Assembly (NCBI RefSeq): GCF_002849715.1 | Contig: NZ_CP018863.1 | Span: forward strand, 992,001-1,056,000 | Direction: 5' to 3' | DNA from: Arthrobacter crystallopoietes | Lineage (GTDB): Bacteria > Actinomycetota > Actinomycetes > Actinomycetales > Micrococcaceae | DNA: 64,000 bases | Shown: piece by piece, positions 18,659 through 28,311 of the stretch | Layout: each line of letters opens with the position of its first letter | Position numbering within the stretch: the stretch's first letter is position 1 | Made by a program: the position numbers and the translations under genes | Notes under the pieces: generated by a model | Database searches by the model: none | What the model was told of the DNA's origin: nothing | The model's input: the letters and a program-made list of their open reading frames with translations, nothing else

Positions 18659-19678
18659 ATGACATATAAGGTTCTGTTCCTCAACCCTTTGAAGGACTAT
18701 ATTGACCGCCTCGTGGATTCCACGCCTGACGGCTTCAGCATCACGGTGATGCCGGCAGGGGCGGATGTTGCAGACATGTGCCGTGAAGCTGCGGATGCCG
18801 ATTTCCTCATTTCGGGCGTCGAGGTTCCCGAAGAGGTGTTCCGGGCCGCCCGGAACGTGAAGTTCATTCAGTACATGAGCTCCGGCTATGGGCAGTTGCC
18901 GCTGACAGTCCTGAACGACCTGGGTGTCCCGGTGGCCCAGATGAAGACCCATTCCATCTCCGTCGCGGAGCATGCGCTTACGTTGATGTTGACATGTCTG
19001 CGGCGGATTCCGGCCTCCATGCAGTTGATGCGCGAGGGGAAATGGCGCCCCGACCTGGACGAGATGTCCTACTCGGAGCTGTACAACAAGACAGTCGGGA
19101 TCGTCGGCCTCGGAAATATCGGGCGCTGGGTCGGCAAGATCGTGCACCACGGCTTCGGCGCCAACGTGGTCTTCTATGACAACGCCGAGATCCCGTTGAC
19201 CGTTTCCGAGCTCATCCCGGCGCGCCCCGTCACGCTGGAGGAGCTCATGGCGATCTCCGACGTCGTCTGCCTGAGTCTTCCGTTGAATGCGGAATCCGAC
19301 CAGTTGATCGGGCGGAACGAACTGGCGCTGATGAAGCGCAGCGGTGTTCTCGTCAACGTCGGGCGCGGTGAGGTCATCGATGAGGCCGCGCTCATCGAGT
19401 GTCTGCGCGAAGGTCGCATCGCAGGGGCCGGACTCGATGTCTTTGCGCGAGAGCCATTGGACACTGCCAGCGAACTGCTGAATTTGGAGCAGGTGGTCTG
19501 CACGCCTCATATGGCAGGCGTCGGCTGGGAAAACGTCCAGCGGAGGATCGCGACCGTGTGGCAGAACTTCGATACGGTCCTACGCGGCGGCATGCCCAGC
19601 GGGGTCGTGACGGCGACAAAACGAGCGGCCAACAGCCCTGCCTCCTTGGAACTCGTCGGAGGAGCCGCGCGAGTCTAG
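18659..19678 (+). CDS. D-isomer-specific 2-hydroxyacid dehydrogenase
   Basis: A 339-residue NAD(P)-dependent D-2-hydroxyacid dehydrogenase. It has the Rossmann motif GLGNIG, catalytic Arg in VNVGRGEVID, Glu in AREPLD and His in TPHMAGVGWE. The ATG at 18659 follows AAAGGT; an in-frame ATG at 18635 has no ribosome binding site. It lies between the beta-decarboxylating dehydrogenase and the transporter and likely interconverts a 2-oxo acid and a D-2-hydroxy acid in the same pathway. The exact substrate is unknown. Confidence 0.85.
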   Translation: MTYKVLFLNPLKDYIDRLVDSTPDGFSITVMPAGADVADMCREAADADFLISGVEVPEEVFRAARNVKFIQYMSSGYGQLPLTVLNDLGVPVAQMKTHSISVAEHALTLMLTCLRRIPASMQLMREGKWRPDLDEMSYSELYNKTVGIVGLGNIGRWVGKIVHHGFGANVVFYDNAEIPLTVSELIPARPVTLEELMAISDVVCLSLPLNAESDQLIGRNELALMKRSGVLVNVGRGEVIDEAALIECLREGRIAGAGLDVFAREPLDTASELLNLEQVVCTPHMAGVGWENVQRRIATVWQNFDTVLRGGMPSGVVTATKRAANSPASLELVGGAARV

Positions 19679-19792
19679 CGCACCAATGCCTGCGGTCTTC
19701 ATCAGCAGCGGAGTAGCTACGGCGCTTCTGCCAACTGTTTGCACCTGACCCCAGAAATACCGCCTGACCTGACCCTGATGAAAGGGAATACC

Positions 19793-21247
19793 ATGTACAC
19801 CACCTCGACCCAAGAGCCATCGGGTACCAGCGACGACGCCCGGCGCGACGCGCGCGAGGCGCTCGAGCAGGAGACCAACGCCAGCACGGAGTCCGTCCTG
19901 GCCCGTCCGGTCGACAAGACCGTCGACGGCCGCGGCGCCGTGCACCACCCGGGTGCCGGCTGGAGGCGGATCGCCAGCGTGCCGATCGCGCTGTACCTGA
20001 TCATGTCCGCCGCTGTGCTCACCGCGGCCGTGACCGGGACACTGCCGCCGTCAATGCTGTCCGGCTTCGCCGTGACGATCCTGCTGGGCGGCCTGTTCAT
20101 CTGGCTCGGCAACCGGGTGCCGGTGATCCGCGACTTCGGTCTGCCGACCATCCTGTGCACCTTCGCCCCGGCCACACTGGCCTTCTTCGGTCTCGTCCCG
20201 GAGCAGATCATCACGGTGGCCAGCACCTTCATCGATGAGCAGGGCTTCCTTGACTTCTTCGTCATGGCGATCATCGCTGGCTCCATCCTGGGCATGCCGC
20301 GTGCGCTGCTGGTGAAGGCCGGGCCGCGCTTCGCCGTCCCGGTGCTTGGCACCATCACCGTAACGTTCCTGGTCATCGGCGCGGTGTCGATGGTCTTCGG
20401 CAACGGCTTCATCGAGGGCATATTGCTGGTCGCAGCGCCCATCATGGCCGGCGGCCTGGGCTTGGGAGCCCTGCCGATGTCCGAGATGTACGCCGCCCGC
20501 ACAGGGCAGGACGCCTCCGCCTTCATGGGCGATCTGATGTCCGCCGTTGTGCTGGCCAACGTCTTCTGCATCATCTTCGCCGGCCTGCTCAACGGCCTGG
20601 GCAAGAACCGCCCGACCCTGTTCGCCGGCTTCTCCGGCAACGGCGACCTGATCCGGGTCAAGGGCAACCGCCGGGACCTGTCGATGCCGAAGAAGGACGA
20701 CCACTCCACCTACATCACCCTGGGCAAAGGCCTGCTCTTCGCCGCCGTGATCTTCGTGGTCGGTGAGCTGATGGGAGCGTACCTGACCTTCCTGCATCCC
20801 TATGCCTGGGCCATCATCATCATGGTGACCCTCAAGCTGACCGGCTGGCTGCCGAAGGACCTCGAGGAGTCAGCCACCGACTGGGGCGACCTCATCAACG
20901 CCGTGCTGGTCCCGGCCCTGCTGGTGGGCGTCTCCCTGACCTACATCAAGATCGACGAGGTCCTGGTTTCCCTGGCCGACCCGGCCTTCATCATCCTGAC
21001 CTTCCTGTGCGTGCTCGTGGCCGGCCTGTCCTCCGGCATCATCGGCTGGCTGGTGAAGTTCAACTTCGTGGAGGTGGCGATCGTCCCCGGACTCGTCATG
21101 GCGGACACCGGCGGATCCGGCGACGTCTCGGTCCTCAGCGCCTCCGAACGCATGCACCTGATGCCGTTTGCGGCGATCACCAACCGCATCGGCGGCACCC
21201 TGGTACTGTTCCTCACCTCCCTGATGGTGCCGATGCTGGCCCTCTGA
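19793..21247 (+). CDS. 2-hydroxycarboxylate transporter (2HCT family)
   Basis: A 484-residue membrane protein of the 2HCT (CitS/MleP/CimH) family. Both re-entrant-loop signatures are present: GGLGLGALPMSEMYAARTG in the first half and GGSGDVSVLSASERMHLMPF followed by AAITNRIGG in the second. About eleven helices follow a polar 60-residue N-terminus. These carriers take up malate, citrate or related 2-hydroxy acids. AAAGGGA precedes the ATG. It ends the three-gene set and is followed by a strong hairpin. Confidence 0.9.
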   Translation: MYTTSTQEPSGTSDDARRDAREALEQETNASTESVLARPVDKTVDGRGAVHHPGAGWRRIASVPIALYLIMSAAVLTAAVTGTLPPSMLSGFAVTILLGGLFIWLGNRVPVIRDFGLPTILCTFAPATLAFFGLVPEQIITVASTFIDEQGFLDFFVMAIIAGSILGMPRALLVKAGPRFAVPVLGTITVTFLVIGAVSMVFGNGFIEGILLVAAPIMAGGLGLGALPMSEMYAARTGQDASAFMGDLMSAVVLANVFCIIFAGLLNGLGKNRPTLFAGFSGNGDLIRVKGNRRDLSMPKKDDHSTYITLGKGLLFAAVIFVVGELMGAYLTFLHPYAWAIIIMVTLKLTGWLPKDLEESATDWGDLINAVLVPALLVGVSLTYIKIDEVLVSLADPAFIILTFLCVLVAGLSSGIIGWLVKFNFVEVAIVPGLVMADTGGSGDVSVLSASERMHLMPFAAITNRIGGTLVLFLTSLMVPMLAL

Positions 21248-21274
21248 AACGGAAACAAGAAACCGGTGATCCCG

Positions 21275-21312
21275 AGGTGCCCCGGGCCGATGTCAATCGG
21301 CCCGGGGCACCT
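21275..21312. terminator. Bidirectional terminator
   Basis: A perfect 17-bp stem (21275-21291 with 21296-21312) and GTCA loop, between the convergent 2HCT and LLM oxidoreductase genes. Confidence 0.85.
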
Positions 21313-21319
21313 GGTCACT

Positions 21320-22309
21320 TTAGGCAGCTACCAGTCCGCTGACCTTGGCCGTCAGCTCCACCGAGCGGAGCCGCTGCGCCGTCGTCGGCGATTGGTGCGC
21401 GACAATCAGTTCGTCGGCGTCGGCATGCTTGGCGAAGCCGTCCAGGTACTCCTTAACCGCCTCCGGCGTGCCGACCGCGGAGTACTTCACCATCTGCTCG
21501 ATGTGCTGGCCCTGCGGCGACTCAAGGATCATGTCCGCTTCCTCGTCGGTGAACGTGCGGTCGCGGCCGAAGAGCAGCGAGACGCGGGAGCGCTTGGTGA
21601 TGTGGAGCTGCGCCTGGGCATCTTCGTTCGAATCGGCGGCGATGACGTTCACGCCCGCGATCACATACGGCTCGGCCAGCTGCTCGGAGGGCTGGAACTC
21701 GCGGCGGTAGGCGGCCACCGCATCCCGCAGCGCATTCGGCGCGAAGTGCGAGGCAAAGGAGTAGGGCAGGCCCAGCGCGGCGGCCAGCTTGGCGCCGAAG
21801 AGGGAGGACCCAAGGATGTACAGCGGCACATTGGTGCCCTTGCCCGGCGTGGCCTCCACCCCGGGAATGCGCGTCTGCCCGATCAGGTAGCCCTGGAGCT
21901 CCTGCACGTCCTGCGGGAAACTCTCGGCGCTCATCGGATCCCGGCGCATCGCGCGCATGGTGTTCTGGTCGCTGCCCGGCGCGCGGCCCAGGCCAAGATC
22001 GATCCGCCCCGGGTGCAGGGTCTCCAGCGTGCCGAACTGCTCGGCAATGGTCAGCGGCGCGTGGTTGGGCAGCATGATTCCGCCGGCGCCCAGCCTGATG
22101 CTCTCCGTGTGCGCGGCAACATGGGCAATCAGCACGCTGGTGGCGGAGGACGCGATGGAGGACATGTTGTGGTGCTCGGCGTACCAGACGCGGCGGTAGC
22201 CCAGCTCTTCGGCCCGCTGCGCGAGGGCAACGCTGCCCTCAAGGCTGTCCCGCACCGTCTCGCCCTTGCCGATGGTTGCCAGATCGAGGATGGAAAGAGG
22301 AACAGTCAC
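21320..22309 (-). CDS. LLM-class flavin-dependent oxidoreductase (luciferase-like)
   Basis: A 329-residue bacterial-luciferase-like flavoprotein of the MsnO8/YhbW type. It opens with [12 protein letters not shown], continues with VWYAEHHNM and [13 protein letters not shown], and has [14 protein letters not shown], all typical of this subgroup. It uses reduced flavin and oxygen; its substrate is unknown. It stands alone, convergent with the 2HCT gene. Confidence 0.88.
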   Translation of the reverse strand: MTVPLSILDLATIGKGETVRDSLEGSVALAQRAEELGYRRVWYAEHHNMSSIASSATSVLIAHVAAHTESIRLGAGGIMLPNHAPLTIAEQFGTLETLHPGRIDLGLGRAPGSDQNTMRAMRRDPMSAESFPQDVQELQGYLIGQTRIPGVEATPGKGTNVPLYILGSSLFGAKLAAALGLPYSFASHFAPNALRDAVAAYRREFQPSEQLAEPYVIAGVNVIAADSNEDAQAQLHITKRSRVSLLFGRDRTFTDEEADMILESPQGQHIEQMVKYSAVGTPEAVKEYLDGFAKHADADELIVAHQSPTTAQRLRSVELTAKVSGLVAA

Positions 22310-22341
22310 TGGTAAGCCAGCCTTTCGTCAGACGCGCATTT

Positions 22342-22359
22342 CCGGGCATGGTTGCCCGG
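22342..22359. other. Small hairpin
   Basis: CCGGGCA and TGCCCGG with a TGGT loop between the pspC-like gene and the LLM gene; possibly the terminator of the former. Confidence 0.4.
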
Positions 22360-22420
22360 GTACACCATGGACAACGACGCCGGCGCTCAGCTTATTTCTG
22401 CGACTGCACTTTAATGCCGC

Positions 22421-22603
22421 TCAGGGTGCTTTGGGAATCATGATCCACAGCAGGATGTAGACGATTTCACCGATGCCCACCAGGCCAAAGATCACAAACC
22501 CGATCCGTACAAGCAGCTTTGGAATACCGAACCGGGCGGCGAGCGCCGCACAGACGCCGGCGATCATTTTGCCACTGCGGGGCCGAACCAACGTTGAGTT
22601 CAT
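22421..22603 (-). CDS. Small PspC-domain membrane protein
   Basis: A 60-residue protein consisting only of a PspC domain: RPRSGKMIAGVCAALAARFG, then KLLVRIGFVIFGLVG and IVYILLWIMIPK. PspC proteins sit in the membrane and take part in envelope stress sensing; single-domain versions are common in actinobacteria. The full family core is present. No partner psp genes are nearby. Confidence 0.88.
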   Translation of the reverse strand: MNSTLVRPRSGKMIAGVCAALAARFGIPKLLVRIGFVIFGLVGIGEIVYILLWIMIPKAP

Positions 22604-22798
22604 GATTTCAGGCTACGCGCGTATTACTATGCCGTGAACAATTGCCTGCCCAAGCAGCTGCCGGATCACCCCAGCAGCCCGCTCGTCGCTGGCGGCGACA
22701 GGCATCGAACGCACCTGAAAACCAACCGCCGCCACCCCGGTACACCCGCTGTTCACCCATCCCGTCTGCCGCCTTCGGAACTGCTGAATCGCAGCAGT

Positions 22799-23731
22799 TT
22801 AAGCCCGAATGCGGATCCCAGTCGATGCCTGCGCGGGAGCCGGATCATCTTTATCAGGGCCACCGAGCAGCAGGACACTGACGTTGGCACAGACGATCAG
22901 CATGGTGCCGAGCCACTCGGTTGCCCCGAATACCTGGCCCAACATGAGCATCCCGATCACCGCGGCGAAAACGGGGTTCACACTCATCAGCAGTCCGAAG
23001 ACGTGGGTGGATATGTGACGCAAGGCGATGAGGTCGGCTACGTAGGGCACCGCGGATGCCATGACGCCGGCAGTCGCTGCGCAGGCAATGGCGAAGAAGC
23101 TCGGCGGATAGTTCAGAAAGAGGATGATGCCCACCGGTACGAACAGCAGCGCTGACACTCCCGTCGCGGCCGCGGTTCCTTCGATCCCCGGAATGCGGTG
23201 TCCAATAGAGCGGTTTAGCAAAATGTACGATGCCCAACTGCACGCGGCAACGAGCGCGAGCCCGATGCCAAGGTAGTCGGTCGAGGGCTCTGGCCAGGCA
23301 ATGATCACAACGCCGGCCCCGGCGAAAAGACCGGCGACCGCCGTCCCGACCTTCCGCGAGCTGAAGAGGGCAACAGCAAGCGGGCCGAGGAATTCGAGGG
23401 TAACGGCCAGGCCTAGTCCAATACGCTCAACGGCGGAGTACAGGCTGAGGTTCATCGTCGCAAAAACCAGAGCCAGCAGCAGGACTGGCCACCACTGATG
23501 GCGCGTGAAACTCCGCAGGCGCGGCCGAACGATCGGAAGCAACAGCGCCGCCGCGACAAACTGGCGCACCGCAACAACTCCCACCGGGCCGATCAGCGGA
23601 AAGCCGAGGGAAGCGACCGCGGCTCCGGTCTGGTTGGACAACGTGCTTCCGAGCAGGGTGAGCACGCCTGCCCACCCGCGCTTCTTCGTGCTGCCGTTTG
23701 CCTTCATGGGGCCATCGTTCCCGTCATGCAA
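22799..23731 (-). CDS. EamA-family (DMT) exporter
   Basis: A 310-residue drug/metabolite transporter with about ten helices and two EamA repeats; the first half has FPLIGPVGVVAVRQFVAAALL and the second WASYILLNRSIGHRIPG. It resembles RhtA-type amino acid and threonine/homoserine exporters. The ATG at 23731 is used; an in-frame ATG at 23707 is equally possible. It is divergent from the LysR gene at 23776 and probably controlled by it. Confidence 0.85.
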   Translation of the reverse strand: MHDGNDGPMKANGSTKKRGWAGVLTLLGSTLSNQTGAAVASLGFPLIGPVGVVAVRQFVAAALLLPIVRPRLRSFTRHQWWPVLLLALVFATMNLSLYSAVERIGLGLAVTLEFLGPLAVALFSSRKVGTAVAGLFAGAGVVIIAWPEPSTDYLGIGLALVAACSWASYILLNRSIGHRIPGIEGTAAATGVSALLFVPVGIILFLNYPPSFFAIACAATAGVMASAVPYVADLIALRHISTHVFGLLMSVNPVFAAVIGMLMLGQVFGATEWLGTMLIVCANVSVLLLGGPDKDDPAPAQASTGIRIRA

Positions 23732-23775
23732 CGGTTCGAGAAATGCATGGGCCGGGCGACTTATACACTGAGCGC

Positions 23776-24627
23776 ATGAGTGTTGAGATCCGCCACTTGC
23801 GCTGTTTGGTTGCCCTCGCCGAAACGGGCAGCTTTACCGATGCAGCCATCGAACTCGGCGTCTCGCAGGCTTCCATCTCCCGCAATTTGGCCAGCCTTGA
23901 AGACGCGCTCGGCGTCCGGCTTGTCGACCGCACAACGCGGTCGCTGCAACTGTCTCCGGCTGGCGAGAGGACGCTGATCCACGCCCGCCGCCTCCTTCTG
24001 GTCCTCGACGGGTTGGAACGGGACGCGCGGTCGGAGAAAGCGGTAGTCCGGCTGGGGTATGCCTGGTCCGCCCTTGGAAAGCACACCGTGGAGTTTCAAC
24101 GCAGGTGGGCGACCGCCCATCCTGATACGGAACTCCAACTCATTCGCACCAATGCCGCCACCGCGGGTCTGGCCGAAGGGGTAGCAGACTTGGCCATTCT
24201 CCGGCGGGAGCCCGATCCCGAAGCCTTCGACATGACGCGCATCGGATTCGAAAAGCGCTATTGCGCGATGGCTTCGGATGACCCGTTGGTTTCACGCCGG
24301 AGTGTGACCCTGGCCCAGGTCGCCGATGGCACCGTTGCGCTCGACCTCCGCACCGGCAGCACGAACATTGAACTGTGGCCGGCAGACGGGCGGCCCCAAT
24401 CCACCGTCAGCATCGGCAACATCGATGACTGGCTGACGGTCATCAGCAGCGGCCAAGCCCGCGGCATCACTGCCGAAGCCACCATGCACCAGTACCGCAG
24501 GCCGGGGCTGACCTATCGCCTAGTACGGGACGCCCCCGCACTGCCGGTCTATGCAGCTTGGCCGAAATCCCGCCCGTCGGGCGAAACCGGTGCCATCGTC
24601 AAATTGCTGACCGAGCTTTATAGCTAG
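23776..24627 (+). CDS. LysR-family transcriptional regulator
   Basis: A 283-residue LysR-type regulator with the N-terminal HTH (EIRHLRCLVALAETGSFTDA, then QASISRNLASLEDALG) and an effector domain. It likely controls the divergent EamA exporter. The ATG at 23776 begins the conserved domain. TATACA at 23762-23767 ends 8 bases before the ATG and no ribosome binding site is seen, so the transcript may be leaderless. A frame open from 23698 is rejected because it runs through the promoter. Confidence 0.88.
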   Translation: MSVEIRHLRCLVALAETGSFTDAAIELGVSQASISRNLASLEDALGVRLVDRTTRSLQLSPAGERTLIHARRLLLVLDGLERDARSEKAVVRLGYAWSALGKHTVEFQRRWATAHPDTELQLIRTNAATAGLAEGVADLAILRREPDPEAFDMTRIGFEKRYCAMASDDPLVSRRSVTLAQVADGTVALDLRTGSTNIELWPADGRPQSTVSIGNIDDWLTVISSGQARGITAEATMHQYRRPGLTYRLVRDAPALPVYAAWPKSRPSGETGAIVKLLTELYS

Positions 24628-24678
24628 CGCAAGGACTTTCCGCGCTACCCATCCGCCCTCCCCAGCCAATCGTGTCCG

Positions 24679-25134
24679 TCAGAGTGGCAGTCCCGCGCCG
24701 GCCTTGAGATTCTTCATGACGATGGTGGAGGTCAGTTGCTCGACGGCGGGCAGCGCGGAGAGCTCCTCATCGTAGAAGTGCTGGTAGGCAGACAAATCCG
24801 CCGCGACTACCTTGAGCAGGTAGTCAATATCCCCGAAGAGCCGCTCCGCCTCAATGATGTGCGTATTGGCTATGACCTGGCGTTCGAACTCTGCCAGCGT
24901 GGCACGGTCCACCTGGCGCAGGGTGACAAACACGATGGCCTCAAAACCCAGCCCGACGGCGGACCGCTCGATGTCAGCCCGGTAGCCGCGGATCACCCCG
25001 GAAGACTCCAGTTCCCGCAGCCGGCGGTGGCAGGGCGCGACGGTCAGCCCGATGTCGCTGGCGAGCGCAGTGGCAGTCCTTCGCCCATCCTGCTGGAGAC
25101 TGCGCAAAATACTTCTATCAATCTTGTCAATCAC
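24679..25134 (-). CDS. Lrp/AsnC-family regulator
   Basis: A 151-residue Lrp/AsnC-type regulator: N-terminal HTH (KIDRSILRSLQQDGRRTATA, then LTVAPCHRRLRELESSGVI) and a C-terminal RAM ligand-binding domain (GDIDYLLKVVAADLSAYQHF). Divergent from the LysE-type exporter at 25248, the classic Lrp/LysG arrangement for amino-acid efflux, so it probably activates that gene when an amino acid is in excess. Confidence 0.92.
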   Translation of the reverse strand: MIDKIDRSILRSLQQDGRRTATALASDIGLTVAPCHRRLRELESSGVIRGYRADIERSAVGLGFEAIVFVTLRQVDRATLAEFERQVIANTHIIEAERLFGDIDYLLKVVAADLSAYQHFYDEELSALPAVEQLTSTIVMKNLKAGAGLPL

Positions 25135-25247
25135 GCAAGAATCTTACTCCAGACCTGCAGTTCGGCAATAAAAAGGTAAGCACTTCTCAACGGTTTTTCC
25201 ATACGGTTATTCCAGCTAGCCAGTCACCCCTTCGAGCAGGAGTTCCC

Positions 25248-25898
25248 ATGGATCAGCAGCTGTTTTTCGGCTTCGCCATTGTCGCCTTTACGCTGGCCTG
25301 CACCCCGGGAGCCGACTGGGCCTACTCGATTGCGGCCGGCTTGGGCCAGCGCAGTTTCGCCCCGGCCGTTGCCGGGCTGTGCAGCGGCTATGTGCTGCAC
25401 ACCCTGCTGGTCGCCGCCGGACTCGCTGCCCTCATCGCCAGCCAGCCGTCCCTCCTTGGCTGGCTGACGGTCGCCGGCGCCGTCTATCTCGTCTGGCTGG
25501 GAATCAGCACGGCCAGGAGCTGGCGCGCCGCCAGCTTCAGCAGCGGCGAAACGGACAACTCGCCCAGCGCCACGGGCCGAGTGGCAACGTTCTTCCGCGG
25601 AATGGGGACCAGCGGCATCAATCCCAAGGGCCTGCTTCTCTACGTGGCGCTGGTACCTCAGTTCGTCAGCCCACAGGCGTCCCTGCCCGCATCCGTCCAG
25701 TCCGGCATTCTGGGGCTTTCCTTTGTCGCGGCTGCCGCCCTCGTTTACACCCTGGTCGCTTTGGCGGCGCGGAAGCTGCTCGCCTCCCGCCCGGCCGCCG
25801 CCGGCCGGGTCACCTTGGCCAGCGGCACCATCATGATCGCCCTGGGCGCTGTCCTGCTGTGGGAGCAGGCCGGACCCTTGCTGGCCTTCTTCGTCTAA
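25248..25898 (+). CDS. LysE/RhtB-family amino acid exporter
   Basis: A 216-residue membrane protein with about six helices and the LysE family start FTLACTPGADWAYSIAAGLGQ. The middle contains FFRGMGTSGINPKGLLLYVALVPQFVSP, a family hallmark. It exports amino acids such as homoserine, threonine or basic residues. AGGAG precedes the ATG. Control is probably by the divergent Lrp gene. Confidence 0.9.
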   Translation: MDQQLFFGFAIVAFTLACTPGADWAYSIAAGLGQRSFAPAVAGLCSGYVLHTLLVAAGLAALIASQPSLLGWLTVAGAVYLVWLGISTARSWRAASFSSGETDNSPSATGRVATFFRGMGTSGINPKGLLLYVALVPQFVSPQASLPASVQSGILGLSFVAAAALVYTLVALAARKLLASRPAAAGRVTLASGTIMIALGAVLLWEQAGPLLAFFV

Positions 25899-25912
25899 CC
25901 ACAATCCGCGAA

Positions 25913-25940
25913 GCGGGGCCCTGCCATGGCAGGGCCCCGC
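25913..25940 (+). terminator. Terminator after lysE-type gene
   Basis: A perfect 28-bp palindrome of GC-rich sequence centred on CCATGG, 15 bases past the stop, followed by CGTCGTTGTTT. Confidence 0.75.
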
Positions 25941-26127
25941 CGTCGTTGTTTCCCGCCCTTCCCGACAAAGCACGAAAATCGGACTGCATTTTCGGGGGAA
26001 GCCGGGTATGGTCCTGGCACTGGTCGGGCTGGCTGTGCCCGCGTAGCGTAAGGGGCAATCCCTGTACGGGACAGAAAATGGCGGCTGGCCCGGCCTCGAT
26101 CCCTGACAAGCGCTGCAGGAGGCAATT

Positions 26128-26478
26128 GTGGAGCAACGGTCCACCATCACCGTCCGGAACAATCCCGACCGCCGGCGTTACGAACTCCTGGACGGCGACG
26201 CCGTCATCGGCACGGCCCAGTGGGTTCCTTACGAGACGACGGACGGAGAACAGCGGCTCTTCTACCACACCGTTGTCGACGACGCCTATGCCGGGCAGGG
26301 CTTGGCCTCACAGCTGGCCCGCTACGCGCTGGACGACACCAGCAAAGCAGGCCTACCGATCATCCCGGTATGCCCCTACATCAAGAAGTGGCTGCGCAAA
26401 CACCCTGAGTACAAGGCGCAGACCGTGCTGGTACGCCCAGAGCACCTCGCCGCCGTACCCCGGTCAAGGGCGCAGTAA
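26128..26478 (+). CDS. YjdJ-type GNAT N-acetyltransferase
   Basis: A 116-residue minimal GNAT protein of the type with FYHTVVDDAYAGQGLASQLA as the acetyl-CoA loop and IPVCPYIKKWLRKHPEY at the C-terminus. Members acetylate unknown small molecules or proteins. The GTG start follows AGGAGG. It stands alone between terminators, so no pathway can be assigned. Confidence 0.85.
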   Translation: MEQRSTITVRNNPDRRRYELLDGDAVIGTAQWVPYETTDGEQRLFYHTVVDDAYAGQGLASQLARYALDDTSKAGLPIIPVCPYIKKWLRKHPEYKAQTVLVRPEHLAAVPRSRAQ

Positions 26479-26650
26479 CCGCGCCAGTCCGGCACCGTGT
26501 ATCTCGCGTGAGCGTCGGCCACATCTTTGTTCTTGTCAGGAGTGGCTGCGGTCACAAACGGGCAGTCGGAGTCGCTAGCATGGAGCACAACCGGGCAACC
26601 AGCCCGTCTTGATCCCGATGAGGCCAAAGTCGTTCCGAACGGAGTCCTTC

Positions 26651-28264
26651 ATGCCAGAGCCCACCGCTGTGCCCCAGTTGACCGAACCGGTGAATCCAGC
26701 CGAACTGCTCTGCGACCGGCACCCTGCGGCCGATACCGCGTTCACCGTAATCGAGCCGGACCTGAGCTCGACGGACCTGAGCTACGGCTGGCTCAAGGAG
26801 CGTTCGGAGCAGGCCGCGGCGGCCTTTGCCGACCTGGGCGTGAAACCGGGAGACCGGGTGGCGACGCTGATGGGCAAGAGCGGGGATCTGGTGGCGGTTC
26901 TCGTGGGCCTTTGGCGGCTGGGCGCCGTGCATGTCCCGCTGTTCACCGCGTTCGCCACGCCCGCCATCGAGGTGCGGCTGGCCCGGAGCGGCGCCGCCGT
27001 CGTCGTCGCCGATACAGCCCAGTTGCAGAAGCTCGATGGCCTGCGGGACAGGCTCGGTTTGCAGGTGATCGTCGCAGGCGCCGACGCCGAGACCGCAAAT
27101 AACGACGACGGCGCGGCGCACCTGAGCGCGTTGCTCGACGCGCAGAGCACCGGCTTCCCCGCCGTCGAACGCTCACTCGATGACCCGCTGGTGGAGATCT
27201 TCACGTCCGGAACCACGGGCGAGCCCAAGGGCGTCCCGGTTCCGGTCAAGGCGCTGGAAGCGTTCCACGCCTACCTGCATTACGGGCTGGATATACGCGA
27301 GGACGATGTCTTCTGGAACGTGGCCGACCCGGGCTGGGCCTACGGGCTGTACTACGGACTGCTGGCGCCACTGTATGCCGGCCGCCGCAACCTCCTGCTC
27401 CGCAGCGGCTTCGATCCGGAGCTGTGCTGGCAGATCCTGCGGGACTTCAAGGTCACCAACTTCGCTGCCGCACCCACCATCTTCCGCTCCATGCGCGCCG
27501 CCCGGCCCGAGGGCATCGACGGGCTGGCCGTCCGCCGCGCCTCCAGCGCCGGTGAACCGCTGGATGCGGACACCATTGCCTGGTCCGCGAAGTACCTCGG
27601 AGCGGCGGTCCGCGACCACTACGGGCAGACCGAAATGGGCATGTGCATCATCAACTGCTGGGAGGAATCGGCCGCCCGCGAAGTCCGGCCGGGGTCCATG
27701 GGCTTCGCCATGCCCGGCTACACCAGCACCGTGCTGGAGATGGACTCCGACGAGGCCGCGGCTCCCGGCGTGAAGGGTCGCGTGGCACTGGATGTTCCGG
27801 CCAGCCCGCTGTTCTGGTTCAACGGCTACACCAACGATCCGGCCAAAACCGCCGGGCGGTTCAGCGCCGACGGCCGCTGGTACTACACCGGGGACACCGG
27901 GCAGCTGGACGAGGACGGCTACACCTATTTCTCCTCGCGGGACGACGACGTGATCATCATGGCCGGCTACCGGATCGGCCCGTTCGAAGTTGAATCCGTC
28001 CTCGCCACCCATCCGCTGGTGCAGGAAAGCGCCGTGATCGGGGTGCCGGACGAGCTCCGGGGCGAACGGCTGGAGGCCTACGTGGTGCTGCGGGATCCTT
28101 CACGGGCGTCCGAGGAGCTGAAGGCCGAGCTGCAGCAGCTGGTCAAGCAGCAGTACGCCGCGCACGCCTACCCGCGGACGGTCCACTTCGTCGAGGAACT
28201 GCCGAAAACCCCCAGTGGCAAGCTGCAGCGGTTCGTGCTCCGGGCCCAGCACGCCAAGGAATAG
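26651..28264 (+). CDS. Acyl-CoA synthetase (AMP-binding family)
   Basis: A 537-residue adenylate-forming enzyme that activates a carboxylic acid to its CoA ester. The phosphate loop TSGTTGEPKGVP, the YGQTEMG motif, YYTGDTGQLDEDG and the C-terminal lysine motif PKTPSGKLQRF are present. It resembles acetyl/medium-chain acyl-CoA synthetases. GGAG lies 6 bases before the ATG; an in-frame ATG at 26609 has no such site. Substrate unknown. Convergent with a thioesterase gene, which suggests acyl-CoA metabolism. Confidence 0.88.
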   Translation: MPEPTAVPQLTEPVNPAELLCDRHPAADTAFTVIEPDLSSTDLSYGWLKERSEQAAAAFADLGVKPGDRVATLMGKSGDLVAVLVGLWRLGAVHVPLFTAFATPAIEVRLARSGAAVVVADTAQLQKLDGLRDRLGLQVIVAGADAETANNDDGAAHLSALLDAQSTGFPAVERSLDDPLVEIFTSGTTGEPKGVPVPVKALEAFHAYLHYGLDIREDDVFWNVADPGWAYGLYYGLLAPLYAGRRNLLLRSGFDPELCWQILRDFKVTNFAAAPTIFRSMRAARPEGIDGLAVRRASSAGEPLDADTIAWSAKYLGAAVRDHYGQTEMGMCIINCWEESAAREVRPGSMGFAMPGYTSTVLEMDSDEAAAPGVKGRVALDVPASPLFWFNGYTNDPAKTAGRFSADGRWYYTGDTGQLDEDGYTYFSSRDDDVIIMAGYRIGPFEVESVLATHPLVQESAVIGVPDELRGERLEAYVVLRDPSRASEELKAELQQLVKQQYAAHAYPRTVHFVEELPKTPSGKLQRFVLRAQHAKE

Positions 28265-28311
28265 CAGCGGCAGGTTGCAAAGGCGTACCCCGCCGTCGTC
28301 GTTAGTGGCCT

